The position numbers and the translations under genes are program-made. DNA of 64,000 nt from Methanosarcina sp. 2.H.T.1A.6 (GTDB lineage Archaea; Halobacteriota; Methanosarcinia; Methanosarcinales; Methanosarcinaceae), in assembly GCF_000979455.1 (NCBI RefSeq), contig NZ_JJOY01000049.1, positions 62,001 through 126,000 of the forward strand, in the 5' to 3' direction. This document shows positions 27,165-35,468 of the stretch, one piece after another; within the stretch, counting starts at the first letter, position 1; each line of letters starts with the position of its first letter. Below the pieces are notes generated by a model. It was not told the DNA's origin. It saw only the letters and a program-made list of their open reading frames with translations, and made no database searches.

Positions 27165-27545
27165 TTAAATTAACGACGTGGAAAATCCATGGATTTTCCT
27201 GATTGCTATTCTGACAGTCCCTGAATCCAGTGGTTTTGCGTGCATCTGGTAAGTACCGTTTTCCCTCACTGTGAAATCTGGATGATAAGGAAGATAATCT
27301 CCTTCAGGGTGCATTAACATAAATGTATCTTCAAATGCAGTGTAAGAATCCTTTCTTATTGATACATCGATCTTTTCGGGCCCATTAAGATCCACAACCC
27401 AGAGTTCATATTTCGTATCGTTTGTAAGGTAAACCTGAAACTCGGATTCTTCTGATATGGAAACTGCGAAAATAGTTTCACTTCTTTTAATTACATCTTC
27501 TGTAATAAAACTAGTAACCTCCATAATAAGTATGACGATTAACAC
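27165..27545 (-). CDS. Small membrane-anchored protein, possibly broken at its 5' end
   Basis: 126 residues from a GTG at 27545: one hydrophobic anchor (1-18), then a beta-rich exposed part (FQVYLTNDTKYELWVVDLNG). No family recognised and no ribosome site before the GTG. The frame stays protein-like upstream: from ATG 27707 it reads MSKETAEVPEFTFLG, a TAG (27660-27662), a TGA (27630-27632), then KLKENLSSEESSVWEKVKEY running straight into the anchor. This suggests either an inactivated longer gene of about 181 codons or a genuine internal start. Confidence 0.45.
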   Translation of the reverse strand: MLIVILIMEVTSFITEDVIKRSETIFAVSISEESEFQVYLTNDTKYELWVVDLNGPEKIDVSIRKDSYTAFEDTFMLMHPEGDYLPYHPDFTVRENGTYQMHAKPLDSGTVRIAIRKIHGFSTSLI

Positions 27546-27774
27546 AAATTTTATGTATTCTTTAACCTTCTCCCAGACACTGCTCTCCTCGGAGCTTAAG
27601 TTTTCTTTAAGTTTATTTGGCGTACTATATCATCTTCTGATCTTCATTGAACTTTCCTGCTATCCCAAAAAAGTAAACTCAGGAACTTCGGCAGTCTCCT
27701 TACTCATTTTCTTAATATATTTATCCAGAGTCCGGCTATTAAATGTATTGACCATACAATGCCAGACGTGAGAG

Positions 27775-27870
27775 GTCTGAAAGGCAGCGCAATCGGAGGA
27801 TTTTCAGCCCAAGGATTTTGAGGGGGGCTGGGGCGGAAAATATTATAAAAAAGTTATATCGCTCCGGCTT
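27775..27870 (+). repeat. Dispersed G-rich intergenic repeat, copy 5
   Basis: GTCTGAAAGGCAGCGCAATCGG start, then AAGGATTTTGAGGGGGGCTG and AAAAAGTTATATCGCTCCGG. It lies 85 bases after the stop of the DUF1232 gene and beside the broken 5' end of the gene at 27165. Confidence 0.85.
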
Positions 27871-27954
27871 CTGCTGGCTTTCAGCTAACTTTTGTCTTCA
27901 ATTTTTCCTTCTATTACGGAAAAGCTGCGCTTTAGCACGGAAACAAACTCGCTA

Positions 27955-28347
27955 TCAGTAATTCATTTTCCATACTCTGTAATTTTTCAGGTCATCTTTT
28001 ATAAGGTTAAATGCAAAAGCAAGCACAGCGACATCATCCACAAGTCCGATTAAAGGAAGGATATCTGGGAAGAAGTCAACCGGACTTATGAGATACAGGA
28101 GAGCGAATGTAATCACGAATACTGTTTTCTTTGGGACCGGGTATTTCCCGTTGAAGGAATCAGCTAACATTGAAAACAATAATTCCAAATCATCCCAGAT
28201 TTTCCTGGGATCTGCTCGGCGGTGATGACCACCTCTTAGTTCTTCAGTAAAAACCGTGCTGGTATCAGAAGCTTGATCCGGATTTTCTTTAAATTGGTCT
28301 AAATTTGATCCAACTTTTTTCCTTCCAAAATTATGGATTTTGTCCAT
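27955..28347 (-). CDS. DUF1232 (YkvA-type) membrane protein
   Basis: 130 residues. The DUF1232 signature YLISPVDFFPDILPLIGLVD lies at about residues 86-105 within a hydrophobic C-terminal half. The N-terminal 50 residues are polar and His-rich (GGHHRRAD). Members are small membrane proteins of unknown role. The gene is alone; ATG 28347 follows a GGAGGATTATC ribosome site. Confidence 0.85.
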   Translation of the reverse strand: MDKIHNFGRKKVGSNLDQFKENPDQASDTSTVFTEELRGGHHRRADPRKIWDDLELLFSMLADSFNGKYPVPKKTVFVITFALLYLISPVDFFPDILPLIGLVDDVAVLAFAFNLIKDDLKNYRVWKMNY

Positions 28348-28590
28348 GATAATCCTCCAATCTTATATTGGATTGTATATCGGGGCTCTTAAACTAAATC
28401 TCAAATTGGATATTTTTTCCTTTTTGTATCAAAATCGATTTTAAATTAGGTGTCCTTTCCAGTTTGTGTCAAAAAATATATCGGCACTAAAATAATAGGG
28501 TACAAATAAAAACGGTGATAATAGGATATTAAGTTTGTCTCAAGAATTTCCTCCCCATTCTTCAATTTGATTTTGGTCTAAAATAATCTA

Positions 28591-28645
28591 AATAATCTTC
28601 ATACAGAGGCGTAATAGAAGAATTTGAGGGGAGCTTGAGTAAGGT
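28591..28645 (+). repeat. Dispersed G-rich intergenic repeat, copy 6 (degenerate)
   Basis: AATCTTCATACAGAGGCGTAAT and GAATTTGAGGGGAGCTTGAG recall the first half of the repeat; the AT-rich tail is gone. The rest of 28348-28851 is AT-rich and shows no gene. Confidence 0.55.
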
Positions 28646-28851
28646 ATCGATTTTCGGTAAATCTGATAAAATTTGAAGCAGCTGTCTGGTACAAAATCTA
28701 TAGCCCTCAGGCTAGAAAATTAACCGATGACCAATAAAATAGTCTCTAAAATATTACAAAAAAATGGTAAAGTTTCCGAACAGATACAGAGGAGATTAAA
28801 ATGGTTCGGAACTAAAAAAATTAAATTTGATTTGGTAAAATCAGTAAGATA

Positions 28852-29091
28852 TTAGATTTGCTGAACCATTTTTTCTACCTTAATTCCGGTTTCGGTCAGG
28901 AAGTAAACCTCTTCTTTTTTTGCGATCAGCTCTTTTTCGTCCAGTTCCTCGAGGGTCTTTGCTATGGTAGGATATACTACCCGAAGTGTTTTAGCGATAC
29001 GTTTTCCTTCCATTTCCCCTTTTGAGGCGAGCAGAGAGAGTACTTTTTGCCTTACGTTGTTTCCGTTCACAAAACCTATTAACTCATTCAT
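28852..29091 (-). CDS. Small winged-helix DNA-binding protein
   Basis: 79 residues from ATG 29091, chosen because GGGAGGTACC sits just ahead of it; an in-frame ATG 12 codons upstream lacks a site. The fold reads as a single winged helix: VRQKVLSLLASKG, MEGKRIAKTLRV, PTIAKTLEELDEKELI and a beta wing with EVYFLTETG. A likely transcription regulator working as a dimer. A 9-bp inverted repeat (29139-29169) overlaps its TATA box, so it may control itself. Confidence 0.75.
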   Translation of the reverse strand: MNELIGFVNGNNVRQKVLSLLASKGEMEGKRIAKTLRVVYPTIAKTLEELDEKELIAKKEEVYFLTETGIKVEKMVQQI

Positions 29092-29138
29092 AGGGTACCT
29101 CCCGGATATGTTGGATTTCCCTGGCATTATTATATCGG

Positions 29139-29169
29139 CACATTTATATATCTTAAGTACATAAATGTG
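29139..29169. promoter_or_regulatory. Probable operator over the promoter of the winged-helix gene
   Basis: CACATTTAT (29139-29147) and ATAAATGTG (29161-29169) form a perfect inverted repeat with a 13-base spacer. On the minus strand it contains a TATATAAA-type TATA box. The site lies 48-78 bases ahead of the winged-helix start. Nothing else is seen in 29170-29640 apart from AT-rich sequence. Confidence 0.5.
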
Positions 29170-29659
29170 TGGTTATATATGTAACATAAAAAGATGGGGT
29201 TCAAGATATATTTAGCTTTTTGCTGGCTGAAAAATGCTTTTTCAGGCAAAAACACAAATTTTCGGGGTTTTATTCTTCAAGGTACGAATCCGGTTTTCCG
29301 GAGTTTCTGTTTCGTGAAGCTACATGCGCCCGAATTTTTAGATTTTTTCGTATACTGCCCCCATTTTTCATGCAAACATGTTAATTCTATTAATTCCAGA
29401 ATTTATTCCAGACTGTGAGATTTATTATGTCTCGATGAGATTATTTACTTAAAATACAAATAATAAAAAAAATACAAAGCTCTGGTTGGCTTTTTATATA
29501 ATTGAGAATTTTTGTTTATGACCGAAATTCAGTATAAAGTGCCTTAAAAACACCATTAGGCTTTAATATCATCATTGATAAGTACTTTATATCTAATCAG
29601 TTATTTTCGGATGTAAATTACATATACAATGATTACAAATTTGGAGGACATACCAACAA

Positions 29660-29968
29660 ATGAGCAGCGGAATGTGCCCGGTATGCGGGCTTCCTAAAGA
29701 ACTTTGCATCTGCGAAGAGGTTGCTAAAGAGCAACAGAGAATTACTGTGAAAGTAAACAGAAGGAGATATGGGAAAGAAGTCACTGTTGTAGAAGGTTTC
29801 GATGCAAGTGAAATTGACCTTCATGAACTATCTACCTATCTTAAATCTAAATTTGCATGCGGCGGTACAGTAAAAGGAAACACTGTAGAACTCCAGGGCA
29901 ACCACCTGACCCGCATGAAAGAAGTCCTCATGGAAAAGGGTTTCTCTGCTGAACAAATTAAGAATTAA
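29660..29968 (+). CDS. Translation initiation factor aIF1 (SUI1)
   Basis: 102 residues. A short N-terminal zinc-like knuckle ([13 protein letters not shown]) precedes the SUI1 fold, with [27 protein letters not shown] and VELQGNH. aIF1 binds the small ribosomal subunit and controls start-codon choice. GGAGGACATACC gives a strong ribosome site before the ATG. A CCGAACCT/AGGTTCGG hairpin follows the gene. It is transcribed alone. Confidence 0.95.
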   Translation: MSSGMCPVCGLPKELCICEEVAKEQQRITVKVNRRRYGKEVTVVEGFDASEIDLHELSTYLKSKFACGGTVKGNTVELQGNHLTRMKEVLMEKGFSAEQIKN

Positions 29969-29996
29969 ACTCTGAATCCGTCCCCCAACGGAACAA

Positions 29997-30034
29997 CCGA
30001 ACCTGAGAACCGGAATGTCAGTTTATAGGTTCGG
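29997..30034 (+). terminator. Hairpin after the aIF1 gene
   Basis: CCGAACCT (29997-30004) and AGGTTCGG (30027-30034) make a perfect 8-bp stem with a 22-base loop, about 30 bases after the stop. Terminator or 3' stabiliser; no long T-run follows. Confidence 0.35.
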
Positions 30035-30217
30035 GATTGTACGTATCTTTTTGCCAGTTTTTCGATAGCCTGTGCTTTCTTCTCGGGGCATTGAAAGGAA
30101 CATGAGTTCCTGCTCGGAAAACTATACAAAAAGTGCGTTGTTGTATATTTTAAAAATTCGTATTACATATATTGAAAACCAATTGTTTAATTTGATCTGT
30201 GCAAGTGTTGGTCTCCA

Positions 30218-30577
30218 ATGAAAACAACATGCGAAATTATGGTACAGAAAGTTTTGCCTGCAATCAGGGCTGAACTTTCAAGGGCAATGATTTTCGAGCA
30301 TGGATGCACGCAGCAGGATGTAGCAGATATCCTTGAGCTTTCAAGAGCTGCGGTATCCCAGTACGTGAGCGAAAAACGCGGGGCAGAAGTTGATTTTTCT
30401 GAAGAGACCCAGAAAGAAATCCGTAAATTTGCATCGGTGCTCTTAAATGGTGGTTTATCCTCTCAGGAGAAGGTAGAGGGTATGTGTAGCATATGCTGTT
30501 TTGTTCAAAAATCTGGCTGGCTGTACAGGACTGTTCCTGAAGCTAAAGCCTGCATCATCTGTAAGGATATGAATTAA
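30218..30577 (+). CDS. HTH regulator with a C-terminal cysteine cluster
   Basis: 119 residues of the archaeal COG2522-type regulator family. A helix-turn-helix reads TQQDVADILELSRAAVSQYV (about 31-50). The C-terminus holds CSICC and CIIC separated by about 24 residues, a likely metal or Fe-S site. It ends two bases before the GTG of nreA, so the two genes form one unit. The cysteines suggest redox or metal control; the regulon is not visible from sequence. Confidence 0.8.
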   Translation: MKTTCEIMVQKVLPAIRAELSRAMIFEHGCTQQDVADILELSRAAVSQYVSEKRGAEVDFSEETQKEIRKFASVLLNGGLSSQEKVEGMCSICCFVQKSGWLYRTVPEAKACIICKDMN

Positions 30578-30579
30578 AG

Positions 30580-31806
30580 GTGAAAGACCCACTGTGTATC
30601 AAGTGCAAGGGAAAAGGACTTTGTGGGCGCCCCCGCTGCCCAATTCTTGAAAAATTTAAATCCTTGCAATCAATTTCACCTGTAATCTCAGGAGATTCTG
30701 TATTTGGAGCTTCTCCCCCGGCTCTTTTTGTCGGAAGCCACGGTTACCCCAGGGTTTCGGCGGGCCCCCTGATCCCTCCCTTAGCAACGGAAAACGAAGC
30801 TTTGCTTTTCGAAGACCCTTCAGCCTGGGGAAACATGCAGATCGAAGATATCATCTCCATGCGCTCCCGTATGGTCAGGGCAAACACGAGCCTGCATATA
30901 AAAGATGCACGGAGCAAAGAAAATCCTCTTCTGGTGAAGGCTCAGGAACTGGCGCTTTCCAGTAAGCCAGTAGATACTGAAGCCTGGTTTTTTAAAGCCC
31001 CAAAACAGGAACTCAAGTTCGATGCAGTCCTTACGCCTATGGGCCCTTCCGGGCTTATGAAAAACTTTGAGCTTGCCGAAAACCCGGATGTCCCTAAAAA
31101 AGTGGACTACCTGGTCTATGATACCGATGCCCTTGCAAAAGACGCTGTTACCGAACTTTTAAACAGTGATGTTTCTACTGAACATATCACGCGCCTTTTT
31201 TCGATAGGCCTGCTCGGGAAAGAACGTAAAATAGTGCCTACCCGCTGGTCTATCACAGCTGTGGACGATATGGCAGGAAAGGAACTTGCAGACCGCATAA
31301 GGGACTTTCCGTGGGTTTCTGACATTAAGCTTTTCAGCGGAACACATTTCGGAAACCATTTTGAGGTCCTCATCCTTCCGCGGGCTTATTCTTTCGAACT
31401 GATTGAAATCTGGCTCCCAAAAACAGTCTGGTCCGGGGAATCAAGCTGGATAGGAGAGGACAGCGAAAGCCTTGACGGAAAAAAAGGCTATTCTCCTCTT
31501 GCAGGGGGTTATTATGCATCAAGGCTTCCTGTGCTTGAGTACCTGACTGAAATCAAAAGACAGGCTGCGGTCTTTGTGCTGAGGGAAATAACTCCTGATT
31601 ACTGGGCTCCTCTCGGGGTCTGGGTGGTCAGGGAGGGCATGAGAAAAGCTCTTCAAAATCCTCCTAAAACCTTTGATTCCCTGGAAGCGGCAGTTTCGGA
31701 CCTTGCGGAAAGGGTAAAAACCCCAAAATCAGAGTGGATGCCGCAGGCAAAGATGCTTTCTGACTTCCGGTTCCAGACCACGCTTGATTTCTTTTTAAAA
31801 ACATGA
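30580..31806 (+). CDS. nreA: DNA repair protein NreA
   Basis: 408 residues of the archaeal NreA family. An N-terminal zinc motif reads CIKCKGKGLCGRPRCPI. The conserved core includes FVGSHGYPRV and GPLIPP. The very C-terminus is QTTLDFFLKT, a PCNA-interacting peptide (Q-x-x-L-x-x-F-F). NreA is linked to repair of DNA damage in haloarchaea and works with the sliding clamp. It starts with GTG 30580, two bases after the regulator stop, with AAGGAT a dozen bases upstream. Confidence 0.9.
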   Translation: MKDPLCIKCKGKGLCGRPRCPILEKFKSLQSISPVISGDSVFGASPPALFVGSHGYPRVSAGPLIPPLATENEALLFEDPSAWGNMQIEDIISMRSRMVRANTSLHIKDARSKENPLLVKAQELALSSKPVDTEAWFFKAPKQELKFDAVLTPMGPSGLMKNFELAENPDVPKKVDYLVYDTDALAKDAVTELLNSDVSTEHITRLFSIGLLGKERKIVPTRWSITAVDDMAGKELADRIRDFPWVSDIKLFSGTHFGNHFEVLILPRAYSFELIEIWLPKTVWSGESSWIGEDSESLDGKKGYSPLAGGYYASRLPVLEYLTEIKRQAAVFVLREITPDYWAPLGVWVVREGMRKALQNPPKTFDSLEAAVSDLAERVKTPKSEWMPQAKMLSDFRFQTTLDFFLKT

Positions 31807-31988
31807 TTAAGTTAAAAAAAGAATATTCTAATCATTCGGAAGCCGTAAGGGACTCCACCAGGATGTATATTTCCGATTACAGGTGGATAATCTCACCTTA
31901 TAATGTTTTTCGTTTTTATTTCTTTGTCGCAAAGAGCTTGAAAAATATGCAAAAACCTCAGGGACAGGGTTTCCTGAATAATTTGTAA
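31803..31988 (+). pseudogene. NikR-like gene fragment
   Basis: The frame that starts in the nreA stop (ATG 31803) reads KKEYSNHSEAVRDSTRMYIS and then DYRW. This matches residues 26-49 of the NikR protein at 44380 ([20 protein letters not shown]), and the DNA is alike too. The N-terminal strand and the entire metal-binding half are missing; the rest of the frame is unrelated. It is a scrap of a second NikR-type gene stuck to the end of nreA. Confidence 0.5.
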
Positions 31989-32002
31989 TTTAAAAAATTC
32001 GC

Positions 32003-32092
32003 AATGTGTTGTAAAATTAATGTGTTGTAAAATAAAATTAAGTGTGGATAGGTCCACAAAGCCAAAAGTAATATTCCAAAAGTAATATTCCA
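32003..32092 (+). repeat. Two short tandem duplications
   Basis: AATGTGTTGTAAAATT occurs twice in a row (32003-32018 and 32019-32034, last base differing), and CAAAAGTAATATTC twice (about 32063-32091). Both look like recent slippage products in the space between nreA and purC. Confidence 0.7.
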
Positions 32093-32151
32093 AAAGAAGG
32101 ATTTGAAAGCCTTTTCAGGCTTCTTCAAACCTTCAATCTTTCCCAGGCTTA

Positions 32152-32862
32152 TTAAAAGATCTCGGGCACAATGCGCCGGGCAACTTCTTCATAAGCTTTG
32201 GAAATGTCGCCTTTGTCAAATCTGAAGACATCTTTGTCCATGGACTGGCCGGTTTTCTTATCCCAGAAACGGCAGGTGTCGCAGGAAATTTCATCGGCAA
32301 GGATTATTTCCCCGTCCCTTCTTCCAAACTCAAGCTTGAAGTCGGGAAGCAGGATTCCTTTCTCGTCAAGGTAGGGCACAAGCAGCTCGTTGATCCTGAG
32401 CGCAAGCTTCCGGAGTGCAGCAAGTTCTTCGCGTGTTGCAACACCAAGCGCAACAGCGATGTCATCATTCAGCATTGGATCTCCGTACTCGTCGCTTTTG
32501 AAATCAAAAACGATAACCGGGAACTCGAAAATAGTACCTTCTTTCAGAGGGTATTTCTTTGTAATAGAACCCGCGGCAATGTTTCTAACAATAACCTCGA
32601 TCTTTATGATTTCTACTTTCTTTACAAGCATATCGATGTCAGAAAGCATGCTGACAAAATGTGTTTTCATCCCGCTGGCTTCCAGCATCTCAAATATCTT
32701 TTTTGAGATCTGGGCATTGTAGTAACCCTTCCTTTCCATCTCGCCTTTCTTTTCTCCGTTGAACGCGGTCAGGCTGTTTCGGAATTCGGCGATAAAGGTG
32801 TCGGGATTATCTGTCGCATAGATAGTCTTTGCTTTCCCTGAATAGAGTTGTTCTCTTTTCAT
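32152..32862 (-). CDS. purC: SAICAR synthetase
   Basis: 236 residues, the usual length for PurC. Joins CAIR and aspartate with ATP in purine synthesis. Signatures: [13 protein letters not shown] at the start (about 6-18), [21 protein letters not shown], and LPDFKLEFG followed by [21 protein letters not shown] eight bases before ATG 32862 is the ribosome site. A strong inverted repeat lies in the leader. The gene stands alone, away from purL at 52867. Confidence 0.95.
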   Translation of the reverse strand: MKREQLYSGKAKTIYATDNPDTFIAEFRNSLTAFNGEKKGEMERKGYYNAQISKKIFEMLEASGMKTHFVSMLSDIDMLVKKVEIIKIEVIVRNIAAGSITKKYPLKEGTIFEFPVIVFDFKSDEYGDPMLNDDIAVALGVATREELAALRKLALRINELLVPYLDEKGILLPDFKLEFGRRDGEIILADEISCDTCRFWDKKTGQSMDKDVFRFDKGDISKAYEEVARRIVPEIF

Positions 32863-32878
32863 GCAGTGGTCCTCTCTA

Positions 32879-32930
32879 GGGATAATTTTTGATTTCCTTA
32901 GATAGAGAGATTTTCCGGAAAAATTATCCC
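32879..32930 (-). promoter_or_regulatory. 12-bp inverted repeat in the purC leader or promoter
   Basis: GGGATAATTTTT (32879-32890) and AAAAATTATCCC (32919-32930) are a perfect inverted repeat with a 28-base spacer, 17-68 bases ahead of purC. The spacer, read with the gene, contains CTCTCTA, which can pair with the TAGAGAG of the purC ribosome site immediately after the repeat. A CATATATTAAA TATA box at about 32945-32955 puts transcription start near the outer arm, so it may instead be a protein operator. Confidence 0.55.
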
Positions 32931-32955
32931 GGAATAACAGTAACTTTAATATATG

Positions 32956-33351
32956 AGCTCTTTAATAACGCTTTGAGCATTTCAGAAGCGGATATGGAAT
33001 ATGTACCGGAACTGGATGCCTTATGGTAGTGATTGAATCACTTCCTGAACTCACAAAGATACTCCCTGAAACTCGAGATGGTTGCAGATTTGCAGAGATT
33101 TTTTCCTGAAATATACTCTCGGTTTCATGAAGAGACGGAGTAAATGATAAAGTCTTTCTGCTAGATAAAGTTATCATCTCCTGCCGGTTTTCTGTCCTTC
33201 CGCAGAGTCTGTCTCCTGCTTCGTAAATTATATCATTGAAGAAAATCAATTAATAGTTTTAACGACTTACTCAAAGAATTAAGAACTTACATCACTTGAG
33301 CGCCCACCACCTAATTAAAGACCCATCTCAATATGCAACGGATAAAAAAAC
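32956..33351. other. Space between purC and the AAA ATPase gene
   Basis: About 400 bases. A 95-codon minus-strand frame at 32962-33249 has no family features and no ribosome site, and is probably chance. The AAA ATPase start at 33352 has no clear ribosome site. Confidence 0.4.
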
Positions 33352-34638
33352 ATGTCAGGAATTATACTAGACATAGTAGAGCTACTGCTGACCGCAGAGA
33401 TCTATAACCGCTATCCAGAACTGGATGTAAATGACCTTCCCAAAAATATCCGGAAAAGTTACTGGAACAGCACAGAAAAAACGGTTCCCAAACCCATTAT
33501 AGCTTCATTTGTCAGGATCGAAAAACTATATGGGATCAAAGATATCGAAAAAAGTGTACGGAATGTACCTTTCATATCCATTGACAGGGCTCACTTTGAA
33601 CTCCGCCTGAGCGCATTTGAACTTGCCGCGGAATGGCTTGAAAAACAGGAAGGATCTCTGGAGAGAATAGATAACAATCCAGTCCTTGCTTATTATTTTG
33701 GAGAAATCAGGAAGGATGAAGTTGCAAACTATGCAGCTGCAAAAGCAAAGATCAGGCCAAAGGAAGTCGACAGGGAATGGATCGAATCTCTGATAGCTGA
33801 AATCAGGAAAGAAGACAAGAGCGAAGAAATGCTCAAGCTCGTTGTCATTATCGCTCCTGAAGACGTCAAACAGAAAGTCAAGGACCTTGTGCTCACCGAA
33901 GAACAGGAAGACGAAATTGAAAAAATTATGAAAGCCATCAAGCACAGGGAATACCTGCGGGAGATAGGGCTGCATGATATTGGAAAACTCCTGTTTGTCG
34001 GGCCTCCGGGCACCGGAAAAACCTCAGTTGCCCGTGCACTTTCAGAACAGCTCTCCATTCCCTTTGTTGAGGTCAAACTCTCAATGATTACGGATCAGTA
34101 CCTTGGCGAGACTGCAAAAAACATAGATCGTGTTTTCCTGCTTGCAAAAAAGCTGAATCCCTGCATCCTTTTCATAGACGAGCTGGACTTTGTTGCAAAA
34201 GCCAGGACTTCAGACGAAAATGCTGCAATCAAGAGGGCGGTCAATACTCTCCTGAAAGCTATAGATGAAATCAGCCTGGTAGAGCATGGAGTCCTTCTGA
34301 TTGCTGCAACAAACCACCCTCGGATGCTTGACAGTGCAGCGTGGAGGCGTTTTGACGAAATCGTCCATTTCCCTCTGCCTGACCTTGGTATGCGTAAAAA
34401 TATCCTGGACATTGTGACCCGGCACATAGAGGGAGACTTTGATACCGGAGAGATTGCGTCACTGACAGAGAATTATTCGGGTTCTGACCTGCGCATGGTT
34501 ATCAGGGAAGCTGTCCTGAGTGCTCTTCTGGAAGAACGCAAGGTACTTACCCAGCAGGACCTGCTGGAAGCAGTAAAGTCCTTTGATGAAAGGGCAAATC
34601 TCAAATCCGATGAATATAAAGGGAAGAGTTCTTCATGA
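33352..34638 (+). CDS. AAA-family ATPase
   Basis: 428 residues. A 180-residue N-terminal part rich in charged helices precedes one AAA module: Walker A GPPGTGKTS (about 222-230), Walker B ILFIDELDF (about 278-286), sensor 1 LLIAATNH, arginine finger region AWRRFDE and sensor 2 GSDLRMVIREA. Such ATPases remodel or unfold proteins. It is not a proteasomal ATPase: no HbYX end and no OB coiled coil. Its stop overlaps the ATG of the MBL hydrolase (ATGA), so the two are coupled and may share a task. Confidence 0.85.
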   Translation: MSGIILDIVELLLTAEIYNRYPELDVNDLPKNIRKSYWNSTEKTVPKPIIASFVRIEKLYGIKDIEKSVRNVPFISIDRAHFELRLSAFELAAEWLEKQEGSLERIDNNPVLAYYFGEIRKDEVANYAAAKAKIRPKEVDREWIESLIAEIRKEDKSEEMLKLVVIIAPEDVKQKVKDLVLTEEQEDEIEKIMKAIKHREYLREIGLHDIGKLLFVGPPGTGKTSVARALSEQLSIPFVEVKLSMITDQYLGETAKNIDRVFLLAKKLNPCILFIDELDFVAKARTSDENAAIKRAVNTLLKAIDEISLVEHGVLLIAATNHPRMLDSAAWRRFDEIVHFPLPDLGMRKNILDIVTRHIEGDFDTGEIASLTENYSGSDLRMVIREAVLSALLEERKVLTQQDLLEAVKSFDERANLKSDEYKGKSSS

Positions 34639-35375
34639 AACTAACTCTGCTCGGGACCGGTGATGCTGTTGGGACTCCTAAAATCGGCTGTAACTGCCCG
34701 GCATGCACTGATGCCCTTGAAGGTGGAAAAAGCCAACGCCTTCGTTTTTCTATCCTTGTGGAGTCTGATCAGGGTAAAATTCTTATTGATACCAGTCCTG
34801 ATCTCAGGCAGCAGTTTCTCAAGCAAAAGCTTTCGGGCATAGACGGGGTAATCTGGACACATGGTCACTACGACCACTACGCAGGTTTCGGGGAGTTTTA
34901 TCGGGTCCAAAATAAAGTTGCTGTCTATGGAGTTAGAGAAACTCTGGACTACATAGACCAGTACGTTTCTTTCCTGAAACCCAGGTACCACTACGTAAAT
35001 TTCTATGAACCCTTCGAATTAATCGGGCTTCAGTTCACCCTTTTTAAGGTTTCCCACCCTCCGGTAGAAACCCCTGCAGGCGTTGTTATCCAGGAGGGGA
35101 ATACCAGGGTTGTGGTCACCAGTGATACGAACCCGGAGATTCCTGAAAAAAGCCTGGAGTTTATGAAGGAGCCGGATCTTCTTATTGCAGATGCTATAGT
35201 TCCTCCGCAAATCCATATCAAGAAACACATGAACTCGGAAGAAGCTCTGGCACTTGCACAAAAACTCAATGCAAAAGAAGTGGTCCTGACCCACCTCAGC
35301 CATCTCTACCGCCCGCACCATATCGAATCGATGTTTTTGCCCCTGGGGTATGACGGGCAGGTCTTTGAGTTTTAA
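34635..35375 (+). CDS. MBL-fold metal hydrolase (PhnP/RNase Z-like)
   Basis: 246 residues. The metallo-beta-lactamase signature is THGHYDHYAG (about 75-84), with later ligands in SHPP, TSDTN and LTHLSH. The N-terminal GTPKIGCNCPACTDA with its cysteines is typical of the PhnP-like branch of phosphodiesterases. Two-metal hydrolysis of a phosphodiester is the expected chemistry, but the substrate is unknown. It overlaps the AAA ATPase gene by four bases. Confidence 0.85.
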   Translation: MKLTLLGTGDAVGTPKIGCNCPACTDALEGGKSQRLRFSILVESDQGKILIDTSPDLRQQFLKQKLSGIDGVIWTHGHYDHYAGFGEFYRVQNKVAVYGVRETLDYIDQYVSFLKPRYHYVNFYEPFELIGLQFTLFKVSHPPVETPAGVVIQEGNTRVVVTSDTNPEIPEKSLEFMKEPDLLIADAIVPPQIHIKKHMNSEEALALAQKLNAKEVVLTHLSHLYRPHHIESMFLPLGYDGQVFEF

Positions 35376-35468
35376 TCTTTTTTAAAACCGGAACTTCTTT
35401 TTAAACGCAATTTCCATTTTTATTATTTGGATGTTAGTTCTATATATCCCGGAACTCCAAAACTGGGT

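Noticed and set aside
27660-27662. In-frame TAG read as pyrrolysine
   Set aside because: A TGA follows ten codons later in the same frame, so pyrrolysine insertion would not rescue the gene.
29194-29418. 74-codon plus-strand frame rich in Phe and Cys
   Set aside because: AT-rich intergenic sequence gives such frames by chance; no ribosome site or family.
32962-33249. 95-codon minus-strand frame upstream of the AAA ATPase gene
   Set aside because: No recognisable domain, no ribosome site, and odd residue use.
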